Assembly (NCBI GenBank): GCA_041625325.1
Contig: JBFJTN010000009.1
Coordinates: 1-35,404, forward strand
Direction of reading: 5' to 3'
DNA: 35,404 nucleotides
From: Oceanococcus sp041625325
GTDB taxonomy: Bacteria > Pseudomonadota > Gammaproteobacteria > Nevskiales > Oceanococcaceae
Shown here: positions 17,169-25,663 of the stretch, piece by piece
Position numbering within the stretch: position 1 is the first letter of the stretch
Layout: each line of letters begins with the position of its first letter
The notes under the pieces: generated by a model
Told to the model about the DNA's origin: nothing
The model's input: the letters and a program-made list of their open reading frames with translations, nothing else
Databases searched by the model: none
Position numbers and translations under genes: made by a program

Positions 17169-18539
17169 TCAGCCCCGCTCGGCCATTTCGGCGATCAGGC
17201 CGGCGGATTGCTCCTCCAGCACCTGAGTCACGCGGCGGGACGAACCCGCGGCCAGGGCGTGCAGAATCAGCAGCGGGATCGCCGCGATCAGGCCCTGCAC
17301 CGTGGTGACCAGCGCCTGCGAGATACCGCCCGCCATCAGCTTGGGATCGCCGGTGCCGAACAGGGTGATGGCCTGGAAGGTCACGATCATGCCGATCACG
17401 GTGCCGAGCAGGCCCATCAGCGGAGCCACCGCGGCCAGCACCTTGACCAGATTCAGGCCGCTTTCCAGTTTCGGCACTTCCTTGAGCACCGCATCATCCA
17501 GCTTCAGCTGCAGGGTTTCGATATTGGCTTCGCGGTTGTCCTGATAGACCTGCATGATGCGGCCCAGCGGATTGCTGGCGGAGGGCTGATCGGATTTCAT
17601 CTGGCGGCGGACGGCCGCGCCGGTCAGGCTCAGTGCGATCCATTTGTAAGTGGCCAGCAGGACGCCGAATATGGCCACCGCGATGATGGCGTAGCCGATG
17701 CCGCCACCCTGGGCGACTCGCTCCTGGAAGGTGGGCTGTTCCACCACCAGACCCAGCAGGGTGCCCAGCGAAGGATCGATGACCCCGGCGACGAAGCCGT
17801 CACCGCGATGCGCTTCCACCCGTGCCGCCGCCTGGTTGGCGTTGCCGCCCGGCTGGCGCGGCAGATACTGCAGGGTGCCGTCCTCGAAGCGCAGGTACTC
17901 GCCATCGGACATGGCCACGAAGGGCCCGATGCGCACGACCTCGCGCTGGGTGGCGCGGTTGTCGGTGTCGATGACCGGCGCGTTGAAACGGACCACCTTG
18001 GCCTGCTCGCTGGCTTCCTGCAGCAGGGTGAACCACAGTCCCTCCAGCTGCACGATGCTGGGCAGGGTCTTGGACTGGGCGACTTCGACCAGCGCCTCGC
18101 CGCGACCCGGGAACTGGGCGGAGACCAGTGAATCCGCCAGCTGCTCGTTCAGGTCGCCGGCCGCGGCCCGGGCCGTGCCGAACAGCTCGCCGAACTCACC
18201 CTGGCGTTCTGCCAGCTGGGCGCGCAATTCGTCCAGCTTGCGGTCGTTGTCATTGCGCACCCGCTCCAGGCGGGCCGCCTCCTCTTCCGCGGCCTTGACC
18301 GCGGCGCGAATCTTGGCCAGTTCGGCTTTCTGCTGATCCCGCTCGCGCAGGAAGCGGGCTTCCCGCTCCCTGTTCTGGGCGCTGACGGCCTGACGCTCCT
18401 GCTTGACCGCGCGCAGCACGTCATCCAGCGAGGTGTTGTTGGATTCGGCAGCGCCGGCCACGCCCACGGCGAGGGTGGACAGCAGCAGGGCCCGGGCGAT
18501 ATGCCGGCAAAGCGGCAGCGGACGGATATCCAGTGTCAT
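17169..18539 (-). CDS. TtpC-like large MotA/TolQ/ExbB protein
   Basis: A protein of about 456 residues with a signal peptide (residues 1-31, ending VAGAAE). A long charged coiled coil follows (about 35-125, rich in Glu, Arg and Lys), then a periplasmic domain, then a C-terminal ExbB/TolQ domain with three membrane helices. The TolQ signature LMGLLGTVIGMIVTFQAI lies near residue 380. This matches TtpC, the extra component needed by TonB2 systems in Vibrio. I chose the ATG at 18539 because AGGGAG lies eight bases upstream; a GTG three bases earlier is possible. It follows the DUF3450 gene by 12 bases and precedes the ExbB-ExbD fusion by 15 bases. Confidence 0.9.
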   Translation of the reverse strand: MTLDIRPLPLCRHIARALLLSTLAVGVAGAAESNNTSLDDVLRAVKQERQAVSAQNREREARFLRERDQQKAELAKIRAAVKAAEEEAARLERVRNDNDRKLDELRAQLAERQGEFGELFGTARAAAGDLNEQLADSLVSAQFPGRGEALVEVAQSKTLPSIVQLEGLWFTLLQEASEQAKVVRFNAPVIDTDNRATQREVVRIGPFVAMSDGEYLRFEDGTLQYLPRQPGGNANQAAARVEAHRGDGFVAGVIDPSLGTLLGLVVEQPTFQERVAQGGGIGYAIIAVAIFGVLLATYKWIALSLTGAAVRRQMKSDQPSASNPLGRIMQVYQDNREANIETLQLKLDDAVLKEVPKLESGLNLVKVLAAVAPLMGLLGTVIGMIVTFQAITLFGTGDPKLMAGGISQALVTTVQGLIAAIPLLILHALAAGSSRRVTQVLEEQSAGLIAEMAERG

Positions 18540-18551
18540 CACGGCGGCTCC

Positions 18552-19364
18552 CTAGTTGGCGGCTTGCGGGGCCGTGACCGGCACCGTCATCAGATTGGGC
18601 GAAATCAGTTCCTTGGCCATGCGCAGACCGGTGCGCACATGCGGCAGGAAGCTGCGGTCCAGGTCGGTCCAGCCGCCGGTCTTCGGATCGAAGATCTTCA
18701 GCACGCTGTCGTCATCGGTTTTGAACATCAGGGCCAGACGACCCACCCGCAGGAACTCGACATTCTCGTAACTGGCCCCGCCGGTCTCGATGTCGCCACG
18801 GTAAGCCTCGATGGTGCGGCCGTACTCGTTCTCGATCTGGTAGGCCTCGACGATCAGTCGGTAGCGCTGGGCGGCGGACTGGCTCGGGTCGTCCATCAGC
18901 TGACGCAGTCGCGCGATGCGATCGGCGCGCTCCTTGGGCTGGAAGGGCAGGTCGCGCTCGACCAGCTTGTCCAGCGCGTCGAGCATGTCTTCCATCAGCG
19001 GCTGTACCGAGCGCTGCAGGCCGGAGATGTTGTCGATGTCGGCCCGCAGCGAGGCGATCTCGCGCTCCTGCGCTTCGGCCTGACGGCGCTGGGAAGCGTT
19101 GTAGCGCTCGAGCTGTTCGAGCTGCTTGAGATTGGCCCGGTAGTCGTTCAGCAGATTCTGCGTCTGCGCATCCAGGTCATCGATGCGCTTCTGTGACGCG
19201 GCCGCAGCCTGCAGGCTGCTCTGACTGATCTGGACGACCTCGGCGAGAGGCTGGGCGGCCAGCGTCACGCCGCTCAGCCCGAGGCCCATGGCCAGGGCCA
19301 GATACCCCGCAGCCCGCGAGCGCCGGGGCGAAGTCGCCGCAACCGGCGGAATGCTGCACGTCAT
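18552..19364 (-). CDS. DUF3450 periplasmic coiled-coil protein
   Basis: A 270-residue protein with a signal peptide (cleavage near TLAA|QP, residue 37). A coiled coil follows (about 45-110, with ASQKRIDDLDAQTQNLLNDY and AEAQEREIASLRADI), then a conserved domain (LPFQPKERADRIARLRQLM; YQIENEYGRTIEAYRG; VEFLRVGRLALMFKT). These features and the position as first gene before ttpC/exbB identify DUF3450. The start at 19364 has AAGGAG six bases upstream; an ATG at 19370 would touch that site. DUF3450 proteins have no defined activity. Their constant linkage to TonB2 operons suggests a periplasmic part of the same machine. Confidence 0.88.
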   Translation of the reverse strand: MTCSIPPVAATSPRRSRAAGYLALAMGLGLSGVTLAAQPLAEVVQISQSSLQAAAASQKRIDDLDAQTQNLLNDYRANLKQLEQLERYNASQRRQAEAQEREIASLRADIDNISGLQRSVQPLMEDMLDALDKLVERDLPFQPKERADRIARLRQLMDDPSQSAAQRYRLIVEAYQIENEYGRTIEAYRGDIETGGASYENVEFLRVGRLALMFKTDDDSVLKIFDPKTGGWTDLDRSFLPHVRTGLRMAKELISPNLMTVPVTAPQAAN

Positions 19365-19461
19365 GCTCATCTCCTTCCACTCTCCGCATGCCCCGCGGCG
19401 CCGGAGCGGTCCGGGGCGCAGGGACTGCAGGCTGTTGCCTTGTTGGTTCAATGGCGGTGGA

Positions 19462-19489
19462 TCGTAACAGGAAAGACATAATCCGCAAG
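19462..19489 (-). promoter_or_regulatory. Possible promoter for the DUF3450-ttpC-tonB operon
   Basis: On the minus strand TTGCGG (plus positions 19484-19489) is followed after 16 bases by TACGAT (19462-19467), a four-of-six match to the -10 consensus. Transcription would begin near 19455, about 90 bases before the DUF3450 start. It is the only plausible pair I found on that strand of the divergent gap. Confidence 0.35.
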
Positions 19490-19531
19490 CCGGGCCCGGA
19501 AGCTGGCTTGGGGGCGCCGCCGGTCAGCGGG

Positions 19532-19561
19532 TTGGCGGACTGGAATTTATAACGATATGAT
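19532..19561 (+). promoter_or_regulatory. Possible sigma-70 promoter for TBDR2
   Basis: TTGGCG at 19532-19537 (four of six to the -35 consensus) is followed after 18 bases by TATGAT at 19556-19561 (five of six to the -10). The leader to the ATG at 19675 would be about 107 bases. Confidence 0.42.
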
Positions 19562-19674
19562 CGGTTTACTCGCGGTGCTCACGGGGGCAGCCCCTGCAGC
19601 TGTTTCGGGGACCCGGCGGCACCGCAAGCGGGAGTTTTAGGGATCAGTTCCGGGAAAACCGGAGGGGAGTTTTG

Positions 19675-22596
19675 ATGCGTAAAGAGCAACTGCGCGCGCT
19701 TCGGCGTGCAGGTCCGCGAATGATGTGGACCGGGGTCTTCGGCATCGTGGCCGGCTTTACCGGCGCCGCGATGGCACAGGATGGCGACAGCAAGAAATCG
19801 GTGGACGAAATCGTCGTCACCGGGTCGCGTATCCAGCAGACCAACCTTGTGACCAACAGCCCGGTGACGCAGGTGGGCAGCGACGAAATCAGCCTGCAGG
19901 GCACGGTGAGGGTGGAGGACATGCTCCGCACCCTGCCGCAGATCTACCAGAACCAGGGCACCGGCCAGTCGAATGGCGCGACCGGTACGGCGACCCTGAA
20001 CCTGCGCAACCTGGGTGACGAGCGCACCCTGGTCCTGGTCAACGGCCGCCGCCTGCCGGCGGGCTCGCCGATCCAGGGCGGCATCGGGGCCGACATCAAC
20101 CAGATCCCGGCCGCGCTGATCGACCGGGTCGAGGTCCTCACCGGTGGCGCCTCGGCGACCTACGGTTCGGACGCCGTGGCCGGCGTGGTGAACTTCATCA
20201 TGCGCGACGACTTCGAAGGCGTGCAGCTGGACACCCAGTACAGTGTCTACCAGCACGGCAATGATGACGGTGGCATCCAGCAGATCGTCACCGATGCCGG
20301 CTACGACGTCGCCAGCAGCACAGAGACGAATGGAGATACCAAGGACTTCTCCATCATCATGGGCGGCAACCTGGATGGCGGCAAAGGCAATGTCACGGGT
20401 TACCTGACCTACCGTGATATCAAGCCGGTCACCCAGGCGGTGCGCGACTACAGCAGCTGCGCGCTGAACAATGACGCCACCGGCTGCGTGGGCTCGAGCA
20501 CCATTCCGCAGGGCCGCTTCCTGGGCATCGGCAACGATGAGTTCGACTTCATGGTCCAGGGTGACCAGTTCGTCGACCGCATGGGGACGACCTTCAACTT
20601 CGGGCCGTTCAACTACTTCCAGCGCCCGGATGAGCGCTGGACGGGCGGCATGTTTGCCCACTATGACGTGACCGACAAGATCGAAAGCTACATGTCGGCC
20701 ATGATCATGGACGACCGCACCGTGTCGCAGATCGCGCCTTCCGGCAACTTCGGCCACACCACGACCCTGTCCTGTGGCAATCCGCTGTTGTCCGATCAGC
20801 AGTTCGAAGCCATGTGCGGCCAGTTCGGCCTGACCCGCGACGACGTGCAGGACGTGCTGAACCTGCGTCGCAACGTGGAAGGCGGCAACCGCCAGCAGGA
20901 CCTGCGTCACACCAGCATCCGCAGCGTGTTCGGCTTCCGTGGTGAACTGAGCAGCGTGTGGAGCTTCGATGTCTCCGGCCAGTTCTCCGAAGTGAGCATG
21001 GAGAACACCTACCTCAACGATCTGTCCATCGCCCGCATCCAGCGTGCCCTGGACGCGGTCGAAGACCCGGCCACGGGTGAGGTGGTCTGCTCCTCGGTGC
21101 TCAACGGCACCGACCCCAACTGCGTGCCCTGGAACATCTTCAGCGAAGGTGGCGTGACCCAGGAAGCGCTGGACTATCTGACCCTGCCGCTGTTTGCCCG
21201 TGGCACCACCGACCAGACCGTGCTGACGGGTTACGTGTCGGCCGACCTGGGCAACTACGGCTTCAAGATGCCGGGCTCCTCCGCCGGCGTGGCCGTGGTG
21301 CTGGGTGTGGAAAAGCGTGACGAGGCTCTGGACTTCAATCCGGACTTCGGCTTCCGCTCCGGCGACGGTTCCGGCCAGGGCGGCGCGACCGGCGCGGTCA
21401 GCGGCGGTTATGACGTGACCGAGTTCTTCCTCGAGTCCAACGTGCCGCTGGTCGAGGATGCGCCCTTCGCGCAGCAGCTGGGCCTGGATATCGGCTATCG
21501 CTACTCCGACTACTCCACCGGCGTGACCACCAGCACCTACGGCCTGCGCGCCGGCTGGACGGTGAACCCGACGGTGAAGTCGCGGGTTAGCTTCCAGAAG
21601 GCGGTGCGTGCGGCCAACGTGCAGGAGCTGTTCCTGCCGCAGGGCTTCAATCTGTTCGACATCGACCCGGATCCCTGCGGTGGCCCGGTCACCAACGGCA
21701 TGACGGAAGCCGGTCGGACCTTCGAGGAGTGCGCGCGTAGCGGCGTGACGGCCGAGCAGTTCGGCAACATCCAGAACAACCCGGCGGGCCAGTACAACTT
21801 CCTGCAGGGCGGTAACCCGAATCTGGAGCCGGAAGAGGCCGACACCTTCTCGGTGGGCATCATTCTGACGCCGGAAATGATCGCCGGTCTGACCGTGAGC
21901 CTGGACTACTACGACATCGAGATCACCGAAGGCATCTCCAACATCGCTCCGGATTTCATCCTGGAGCAGTGCCTGGACGGCAACCTGGATCAGTGCCAGT
22001 TCGTCAACCGCAACGCCACCCGTGGTGATCTGTGGATCGGTTCCGATATCAACTCCAGCGGTCACGTGGTCGCCCTGCAGAACAACCTGGCCATCGAGAG
22101 CGTTCAGGGCTTTGACCTGGTCGTGGATTACAAGATGGATCTGGGTCGCAACGGCACGCTGAACTTCAACAACGTGCTGGGCCTGATCACTACCTGGGAT
22201 CAGCAGGAGATTGCTGCGGCTCCGGTGGTCGACTGCAAGGGCAACTGGAATGCCAGCTGCGGCTTCCCGACCCCGGATCTGCAGAACAATCTGCGGGCCA
22301 CCTGGAACACGCCGTGGAACGTCCGGGCCAGTGCGCTGTGGCGTCACATCAGCGAGGTCAAGGATATCGAGGGTCGCGTCGATCTGGGCGCGGTCAACTA
22401 CTTTGACCTGGCCGGTGTGTACGAATTCAGCGAGAAGCTGTCGGCCCGCGTGGGTATCAACAACGTGCTCGACGAAGCGCCGCCGATTGCCGGCGGCCGT
22501 GCAGGTCCCAGCGTTCAGGGTAACGGCAACATCTTCCCGGGCATGTATGACGCCCTGGGTCGCTACATGTTTGTCGGCCTCAGCGTGAAGCTCTAA
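19675..22596 (+). CDS. Large TonB-dependent outer-membrane receptor (TBDR2)
   Basis: A 973-residue receptor. Its signal peptide ends at AMA|QD (about residue 34). The TonB box is DEIVVTGSR (about 42-50). The plug contains GTVRVEDMLRTLPQ, LVLVNGRRLPAG and VEVLTGGASATYGSDAVAGVVNFIM. A long barrel ends GRYMFVGLSVKL, so the last residue is Leu rather than the usual aromatic. There are twelve cysteines in six close pairs (the first pair at residues 262 and 271), all placed where extracellular loops are expected and all matched in TBDR3. The ATG at 19675 has GGAGGGGAG five bases upstream; a TTG one codon earlier is not needed. It is divergent from the TonB operon, which probably powers it. The substrate is unknown. 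Confidence 0.94.
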   Translation: MRKEQLRALRRAGPRMMWTGVFGIVAGFTGAAMAQDGDSKKSVDEIVVTGSRIQQTNLVTNSPVTQVGSDEISLQGTVRVEDMLRTLPQIYQNQGTGQSNGATGTATLNLRNLGDERTLVLVNGRRLPAGSPIQGGIGADINQIPAALIDRVEVLTGGASATYGSDAVAGVVNFIMRDDFEGVQLDTQYSVYQHGNDDGGIQQIVTDAGYDVASSTETNGDTKDFSIIMGGNLDGGKGNVTGYLTYRDIKPVTQAVRDYSSCALNNDATGCVGSSTIPQGRFLGIGNDEFDFMVQGDQFVDRMGTTFNFGPFNYFQRPDERWTGGMFAHYDVTDKIESYMSAMIMDDRTVSQIAPSGNFGHTTTLSCGNPLLSDQQFEAMCGQFGLTRDDVQDVLNLRRNVEGGNRQQDLRHTSIRSVFGFRGELSSVWSFDVSGQFSEVSMENTYLNDLSIARIQRALDAVEDPATGEVVCSSVLNGTDPNCVPWNIFSEGGVTQEALDYLTLPLFARGTTDQTVLTGYVSADLGNYGFKMPGSSAGVAVVLGVEKRDEALDFNPDFGFRSGDGSGQGGATGAVSGGYDVTEFFLESNVPLVEDAPFAQQLGLDIGYRYSDYSTGVTTSTYGLRAGWTVNPTVKSRVSFQKAVRAANVQELFLPQGFNLFDIDPDPCGGPVTNGMTEAGRTFEECARSGVTAEQFGNIQNNPAGQYNFLQGGNPNLEPEEADTFSVGIILTPEMIAGLTVSLDYYDIEITEGISNIAPDFILEQCLDGNLDQCQFVNRNATRGDLWIGSDINSSGHVVALQNNLAIESVQGFDLVVDYKMDLGRNGTLNFNNVLGLITTWDQQEIAAAPVVDCKGNWNASCGFPTPDLQNNLRATWNTPWNVRASALWRHISEVKDIEGRVDLGAVNYFDLAGVYEFSEKLSARVGINNVLDEAPPIAGGRAGPSVQGNGNIFPGMYDALGRYMFVGLSVKL

Positions 22597-22607
22597 GCCG
22601 GATGAGC

Positions 22608-22629
22608 GTGGCGCCCCTGCGGGCGCCAC
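22608..22629 (+). terminator. Hairpin just after TBDR2
   Basis: The arms GTGGCGCCC (22608-22616) and GGGCGCCAC (22621-22629) form a perfect 9-bp stem with a four-base loop, 11 bases after the TBDR2 stop. There is no T-run directly behind it, so it probably stabilises the mRNA end or assists the terminator that follows. Confidence 0.5.
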
Positions 22630-22641
22630 CCCGCCAGATCA

Positions 22642-22672
22642 ACGCCCGTGCCTGTCACGGGCGTTTTTTTTT
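22642..22672 (+). terminator. Rho-independent terminator after TBDR2
   Basis: A perfect stem ACGCCCGTG/CACGGGCGT (22642-22650 and 22656-22664) with a five-base loop is followed by a run of nine T (22664-22672). This is a textbook intrinsic terminator and should end the TBDR2 transcript before the small lipoprotein gene. Confidence 0.9.
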
Positions 22673-22761
22673 CGACCGCAGCAAACACATCCGCTACCGT
22701 GTGCGGCACACTCTTGCAGAGCCGCGAACAGGACGTTCCGGCCATTCGAAAGGACATGAAC

Positions 22762-23112
22762 ATGCACAACAGAACAGCTCTGATCATCGCCATTTGCAGC
22801 CTGGGCCTGGGCGCCTGCGCCACCAGCGGCAGCGGTGTCGACCAGGCTGGCGGCGCCACGGCGCAGCCCGCGCAGGACGCCGAGGGCGAGACACAGGCCG
22901 CTGGCAGCACCGATGATCAGGCCGCCGCAGAGGACCCCAATGCCATCGAGTGCAAGACGGTGATCATCACCGGCACCCGCGTGGGTACCCGGCAGTGCCT
23001 GCCGCGCAGCGAGTGGGAGCGGATGCGTGCCGCGTCCCAGGATGCTACCCAGCGGGTCCAGCAGCGCTCCGCGCATGGCCAGGGGCCGATGACCCAGGGC
23101 GGCGGCAGCTGA
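22762..23112 (+). CDS. Small lipoprotein with a TonB-box-like motif between two cysteines
   Basis: A 116-residue protein. The start at 22762 has AAGGA seven bases upstream; an ATG at 22756 is too close to it. Residues 1-18 are a lipoprotein signal peptide with lipobox LGAC (Cys19). A low-complexity Gly/Ala/Gln/Asp linker (20-60) follows, then a compact motif: Cys64, KTVIITGTRVGTRQ, Cys79, LPRSEWERM. A C-x-TG-[ST]-R-x-C-x-W pattern is something I recall from small uncharacterised proteins of alpha- and gammaproteobacteria; no function is known. The core VIITGTR is very close to the TonB boxes of the receptors here (IVVTGSR, IVVTGTR). It follows the TBDR2 terminator and so has its own promoter or depends on read-through. 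It is convergent with the next gene, ten bases away. Confidence 0.75.
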   Translation: MHNRTALIIAICSLGLGACATSGSGVDQAGGATAQPAQDAEGETQAAGSTDDQAAAEDPNAIECKTVIITGTRVGTRQCLPRSEWERMRAASQDATQRVQQRSAHGQGPMTQGGGS

Positions 23113-23122
23113 GGGCTGCGTT

Positions 23123-24328
23123 TCAGGGCGCCGGCTCCCGCGCGCCCGATTCGCCCTGCAGGATCGCGATCTTGCTGGCATAGCGTCGCTGCAGGCTGCC
23201 CTGGCTCGCGCTGTCGCGGGCCAGGCGCAGGCTGTCCTCCACCTGGCGCAGGTCGTCCTGGCGCAGGGCGATGCGCGCGCGCAGAAAATGAAACTGGTGC
23301 TCGTCGGATTTGCGCTTCAGGGCCTGACGCAAGCTGGCGAGAGCGGCCTCGAGGTCATCCGCCTCGTAGGCCTGCAGCGCGCGCTGGTAGTGATAATAGG
23401 GGTTGCTCAGGCGGTGGCGTTCGACCTGCTGGTCGAAGTGCCGGGCCAGCGCCTCGTGACCCAGGCGTCGGTGCAGGCGTGACAGGTTGGACAGCGCGGA
23501 CTTGTCTCCTGGCGCCTGTTCCAGGGCCTGGTGGTAGGCGGCAGCAGCCTCGCGCTCATGCCCGTGGCGGGCGTAGAGCGCACCCAGATTGATCCAGGCG
23601 GCGGACAGCCGGGGCCCCAGCTGCAGCGCCTGACGGAAGTGGATGAAGGCGCCGCGTGCGTCCTGTGCCTGCATGGCGGCCACCCCGAGATTGTTGAAAT
23701 ACAGCGCGTGCGCCTCCTCGTCGGAGATCTGCCGGGTCGGATAGTTGCCCTGGTAGTCCTCGATGTTGAAGTCCACCACCTGGTCGCTCCAGGCGCGGCT
23801 GTCGCCGCCGCCTCGACGGACCAGCACGTTGATGTGCCGGTCCAGCACCACCCAGTCGCCCTGCGCATTCCACACCGGCGGAATCTCCACCAGCTGATAG
23901 CTGACGCTGAGTCCGGCCAGGCGGGCGAGGGAGACGAACAGATTGGTGTAGGAGAGGCAGTTGCCGGCCTTTTGCTCGAAGGTCTGGGCGGCGCTGAGCG
24001 TGAGCTGGTGCTGGTAGTCCACGGCCAGATGGCCGGATGCGAGCATGCCGCTGATCAGCAGGCGCAGTCGTCTGGCCGAGCCGTAGGTGTCTCCGATCCG
24101 GTCGTTCACGAACTGCCGCATGGCCTCGCTGGGAGCAAGGATCGGGCCGGTGTCGGCGGCGGGCACGGCGAGCGGTTCACCGAACAGCGGCGCGCCGCTC
24201 AGCACATCGGCGATGTCCACCGGAGCCCAGGGCGGCGGCGGCGGCCGGTTGGCGCAGCCGCTGCCCAGCGCCAGCCCCAGGATCAGGCCGGCCGCGGCGA
24301 GCCCACGCTCAGCTTTCGCCACGTTCAC
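23123..24328 (-). CDS. Transglutaminase-like/TPR lipoprotein B
   Basis: A 401-residue protein. An N-terminal signal peptide ends in a lipobox-like LGSGC (Cys25) and a proline run. A transglutaminase-like cysteine domain follows (about 70-195) with the triad residues in place: Cys124 in GNCLSY, His165 in DRHINV and Asp186 in VVDFNI. TPR repeats span about 215-390 (AALYFNN-type helices, AAWINLGALYARHGHEREAA, SALSNLSRLHRRLGHEALA). The likely start is GTG at 24328, inside the end of the upstream paralogue (overlap of 20 bases); GTG at 24322 is an alternative, and earlier in-frame starts give no signal peptide. It is translationally linked to the upstream gene, so the two should act together. The family may be a protease, an amidase or a non-enzymatic scaffold. 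Confidence 0.82.
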   Translation of the reverse strand: MNVAKAERGLAAAGLILGLALGSGCANRPPPPPWAPVDIADVLSGAPLFGEPLAVPAADTGPILAPSEAMRQFVNDRIGDTYGSARRLRLLISGMLASGHLAVDYQHQLTLSAAQTFEQKAGNCLSYTNLFVSLARLAGLSVSYQLVEIPPVWNAQGDWVVLDRHINVLVRRGGGDSRAWSDQVVDFNIEDYQGNYPTRQISDEEAHALYFNNLGVAAMQAQDARGAFIHFRQALQLGPRLSAAWINLGALYARHGHEREAAAAYHQALEQAPGDKSALSNLSRLHRRLGHEALARHFDQQVERHRLSNPYYHYQRALQAYEADDLEAALASLRQALKRKSDEHQFHFLRARIALRQDDLRQVEDSLRLARDSASQGSLQRRYASKIAILQGESGAREPAP

Positions 24329-25508
24329 GCAGGGCGTCCAGCTTGGCCGAATAGCGCGCCCGACTGCGTTCGCCCGGCGCCAGGCGCAGGGCGCGCTTGA
24401 GGTCGTGCGAGGCGCCCTGTCGGTCACCCTGCTGCCAGGCCAGTCGGGCGCGCAGGAAGTAGAACTGATGGTCCTGCTTGTGGCGGGCAATGGCCTGGTC
24501 GATCAGCTTCCGGGCGCCGCGACGGTCGCCGGATGCCATCGCGGCCAGGCTGCGCTGGTAGAAGTAATAGGGGTCCTGCTCTCGCAGGCCGATCAGCCGC
24601 GCCTCCACCCGGGCCGCGCGCTCCTCCCGGCCGGTGGCGTGATAGAGCAGGGCCAGGCCGGACAGGGCCGCCGGATTGCTGGGGTCCAGTGCCAGCGCGC
24701 GCAGGTAGGCGCTTTCGGCTCGCGAGTGATCATCCCGCAGCCGGTGCCAGGTGCCGAGGTTGGTCCACAGGGCATCGAAACCGGGGGCCAGCGCATGGGC
24801 GGCGGCGAAATGGGCCAGGGCGGAGGCCTGGTCGCCGGCCTGCATCAGCTCCACCGCCCGGTTGTTGTAGAAATGTGCGAATGCCACCTCGTCCGCCACC
24901 TCCTGGCGCGGATAGTGACCCTGGAAATCGGCGATGTTGAAGTCCACGGCGTAATCGCGCCGGAAAGTGCCGTGGATGCGCAGCTTGTGCAGCACGGTGT
25001 TGATATGGCTGTCGCGCACCACCCACTGGCCGTCACGCTCCCATTGTGGAGGCACCTGCACCAGCTGGTAGCTGACTTCCAGCCCGGCCGCACGCGCCAG
25101 GGCGACGAACAGATTGGTGAAGGAGAGGCAGTTGCCCTGGCGGCTGGTGAAGGTGCCCAGTGCGGTATCGGTGCGCCCGGGGCGGTATTCCAGCGCCAGC
25201 AGGCCGGCATCGATCATGGCCTTGAGCAGCTGCTGCAAGCGCTGCCCGTCCGCGGCCCGGGAATCGACGTGCCGTTCGACGAAGGCCTGCATGGCCGGGC
25301 TGATCTGCAGGATCTGCTCCTGCGGGACCGGCTGCACCCTTGCAAGCTGATTCAGGCCCGGGGCGGACAGCAGGTCCTCGGGTGCATGCAGGGCCCGGCC
25401 CGGCAGCGGCCCGACGCTGGCGCAGGCGTTGAGCAGGGTACAGAGCAGAGCCAGGCAGCCGCAAGCCCGCCGCCGCGCGGCCGGAAGACTCGAGTCCGCT
25501 GGCTGCAT
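24309..25508 (-). CDS. Transglutaminase-like/TPR lipoprotein A
   Basis: A 399-residue paralogue of the next gene. The signal peptide has lipobox LNAC (Cys29). The transglutaminase-like domain (about 72-195) has Cys127 in GNCLSF, His168 in DSHINT and Asp189 in AVDFNI. TPR repeats follow (LWTNLGTWHRLRDDHSRAE, AALSGLALLYHATGREERAA, QFYFLRARLAWQQGDRQGA). The ATG at 25508 has a strong GGGGAGG site five bases upstream, which rules out the longer frame reaching 25646. It is divergent from TBDR3 across 155 bases and its end overlaps the second paralogue. A surface or periplasmic lipoprotein acting on peptides near the receptors is possible, but no substrate can be read from the sequence. Confidence 0.87.
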   Translation of the reverse strand: MQPADSSLPAARRRACGCLALLCTLLNACASVGPLPGRALHAPEDLLSAPGLNQLARVQPVPQEQILQISPAMQAFVERHVDSRAADGQRLQQLLKAMIDAGLLALEYRPGRTDTALGTFTSRQGNCLSFTNLFVALARAAGLEVSYQLVQVPPQWERDGQWVVRDSHINTVLHKLRIHGTFRRDYAVDFNIADFQGHYPRQEVADEVAFAHFYNNRAVELMQAGDQASALAHFAAAHALAPGFDALWTNLGTWHRLRDDHSRAESAYLRALALDPSNPAALSGLALLYHATGREERAARVEARLIGLREQDPYYFYQRSLAAMASGDRRGARKLIDQAIARHKQDHQFYFLRARLAWQQGDRQGASHDLKRALRLAPGERSRARYSAKLDALRERGES

Positions 25509-25663
25509 TTGCGCCTCCCCGTCGGTCGACCTGCTCGGGACTTGGAGCCCCATGCTGCCGGAAAGTGCCCGCGGTCGCAGCACGACCGTCCGGCGGGTGG
25601 GCTTTGCAGCAGAATAGTACATGGTGGTATCTTTCCGCTCTTTCAAACCTCGGGGAATTAGGG

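Larger units (their letters stand above)
19365..19674. other. Divergent control region between the TonB operon and TBDR2
   Basis: This 310-base stretch holds no convincing gene. It separates the minus-strand DUF3450-to-TPR operon from the plus-strand TBDR2 gene. It carries a possible promoter for each direction (19462-19489 minus and 19532-19561 plus), a fairly AT-rich patch around 19541-19570, and the TBDR2 ribosome site GGAGGGGAG at 19661-19669. I see no clear palindromic Fur box or riboswitch. Confidence 0.6.

Noticed and set aside
19371..19674. A Fur box or riboswitch upstream of TBDR2
   Set aside because: I saw no 19-bp A/T-rich palindrome of the Fur type nor conserved riboswitch stems; the assignment would be invented.
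19579..22629. A 1016-codon open frame on the minus strand across TBDR2
   Set aside because: It is a shadow of TBDR2; its translation is a His/Val/Asp-rich string with no family motif and crosses the hairpin, the terminator side and the ribosome site.
25509..25663. A promoter pair for TBDR3
   Set aside because: The best candidates (TTGCAG with a TGGTAT at 15 bases) match poorly, so I left it out.
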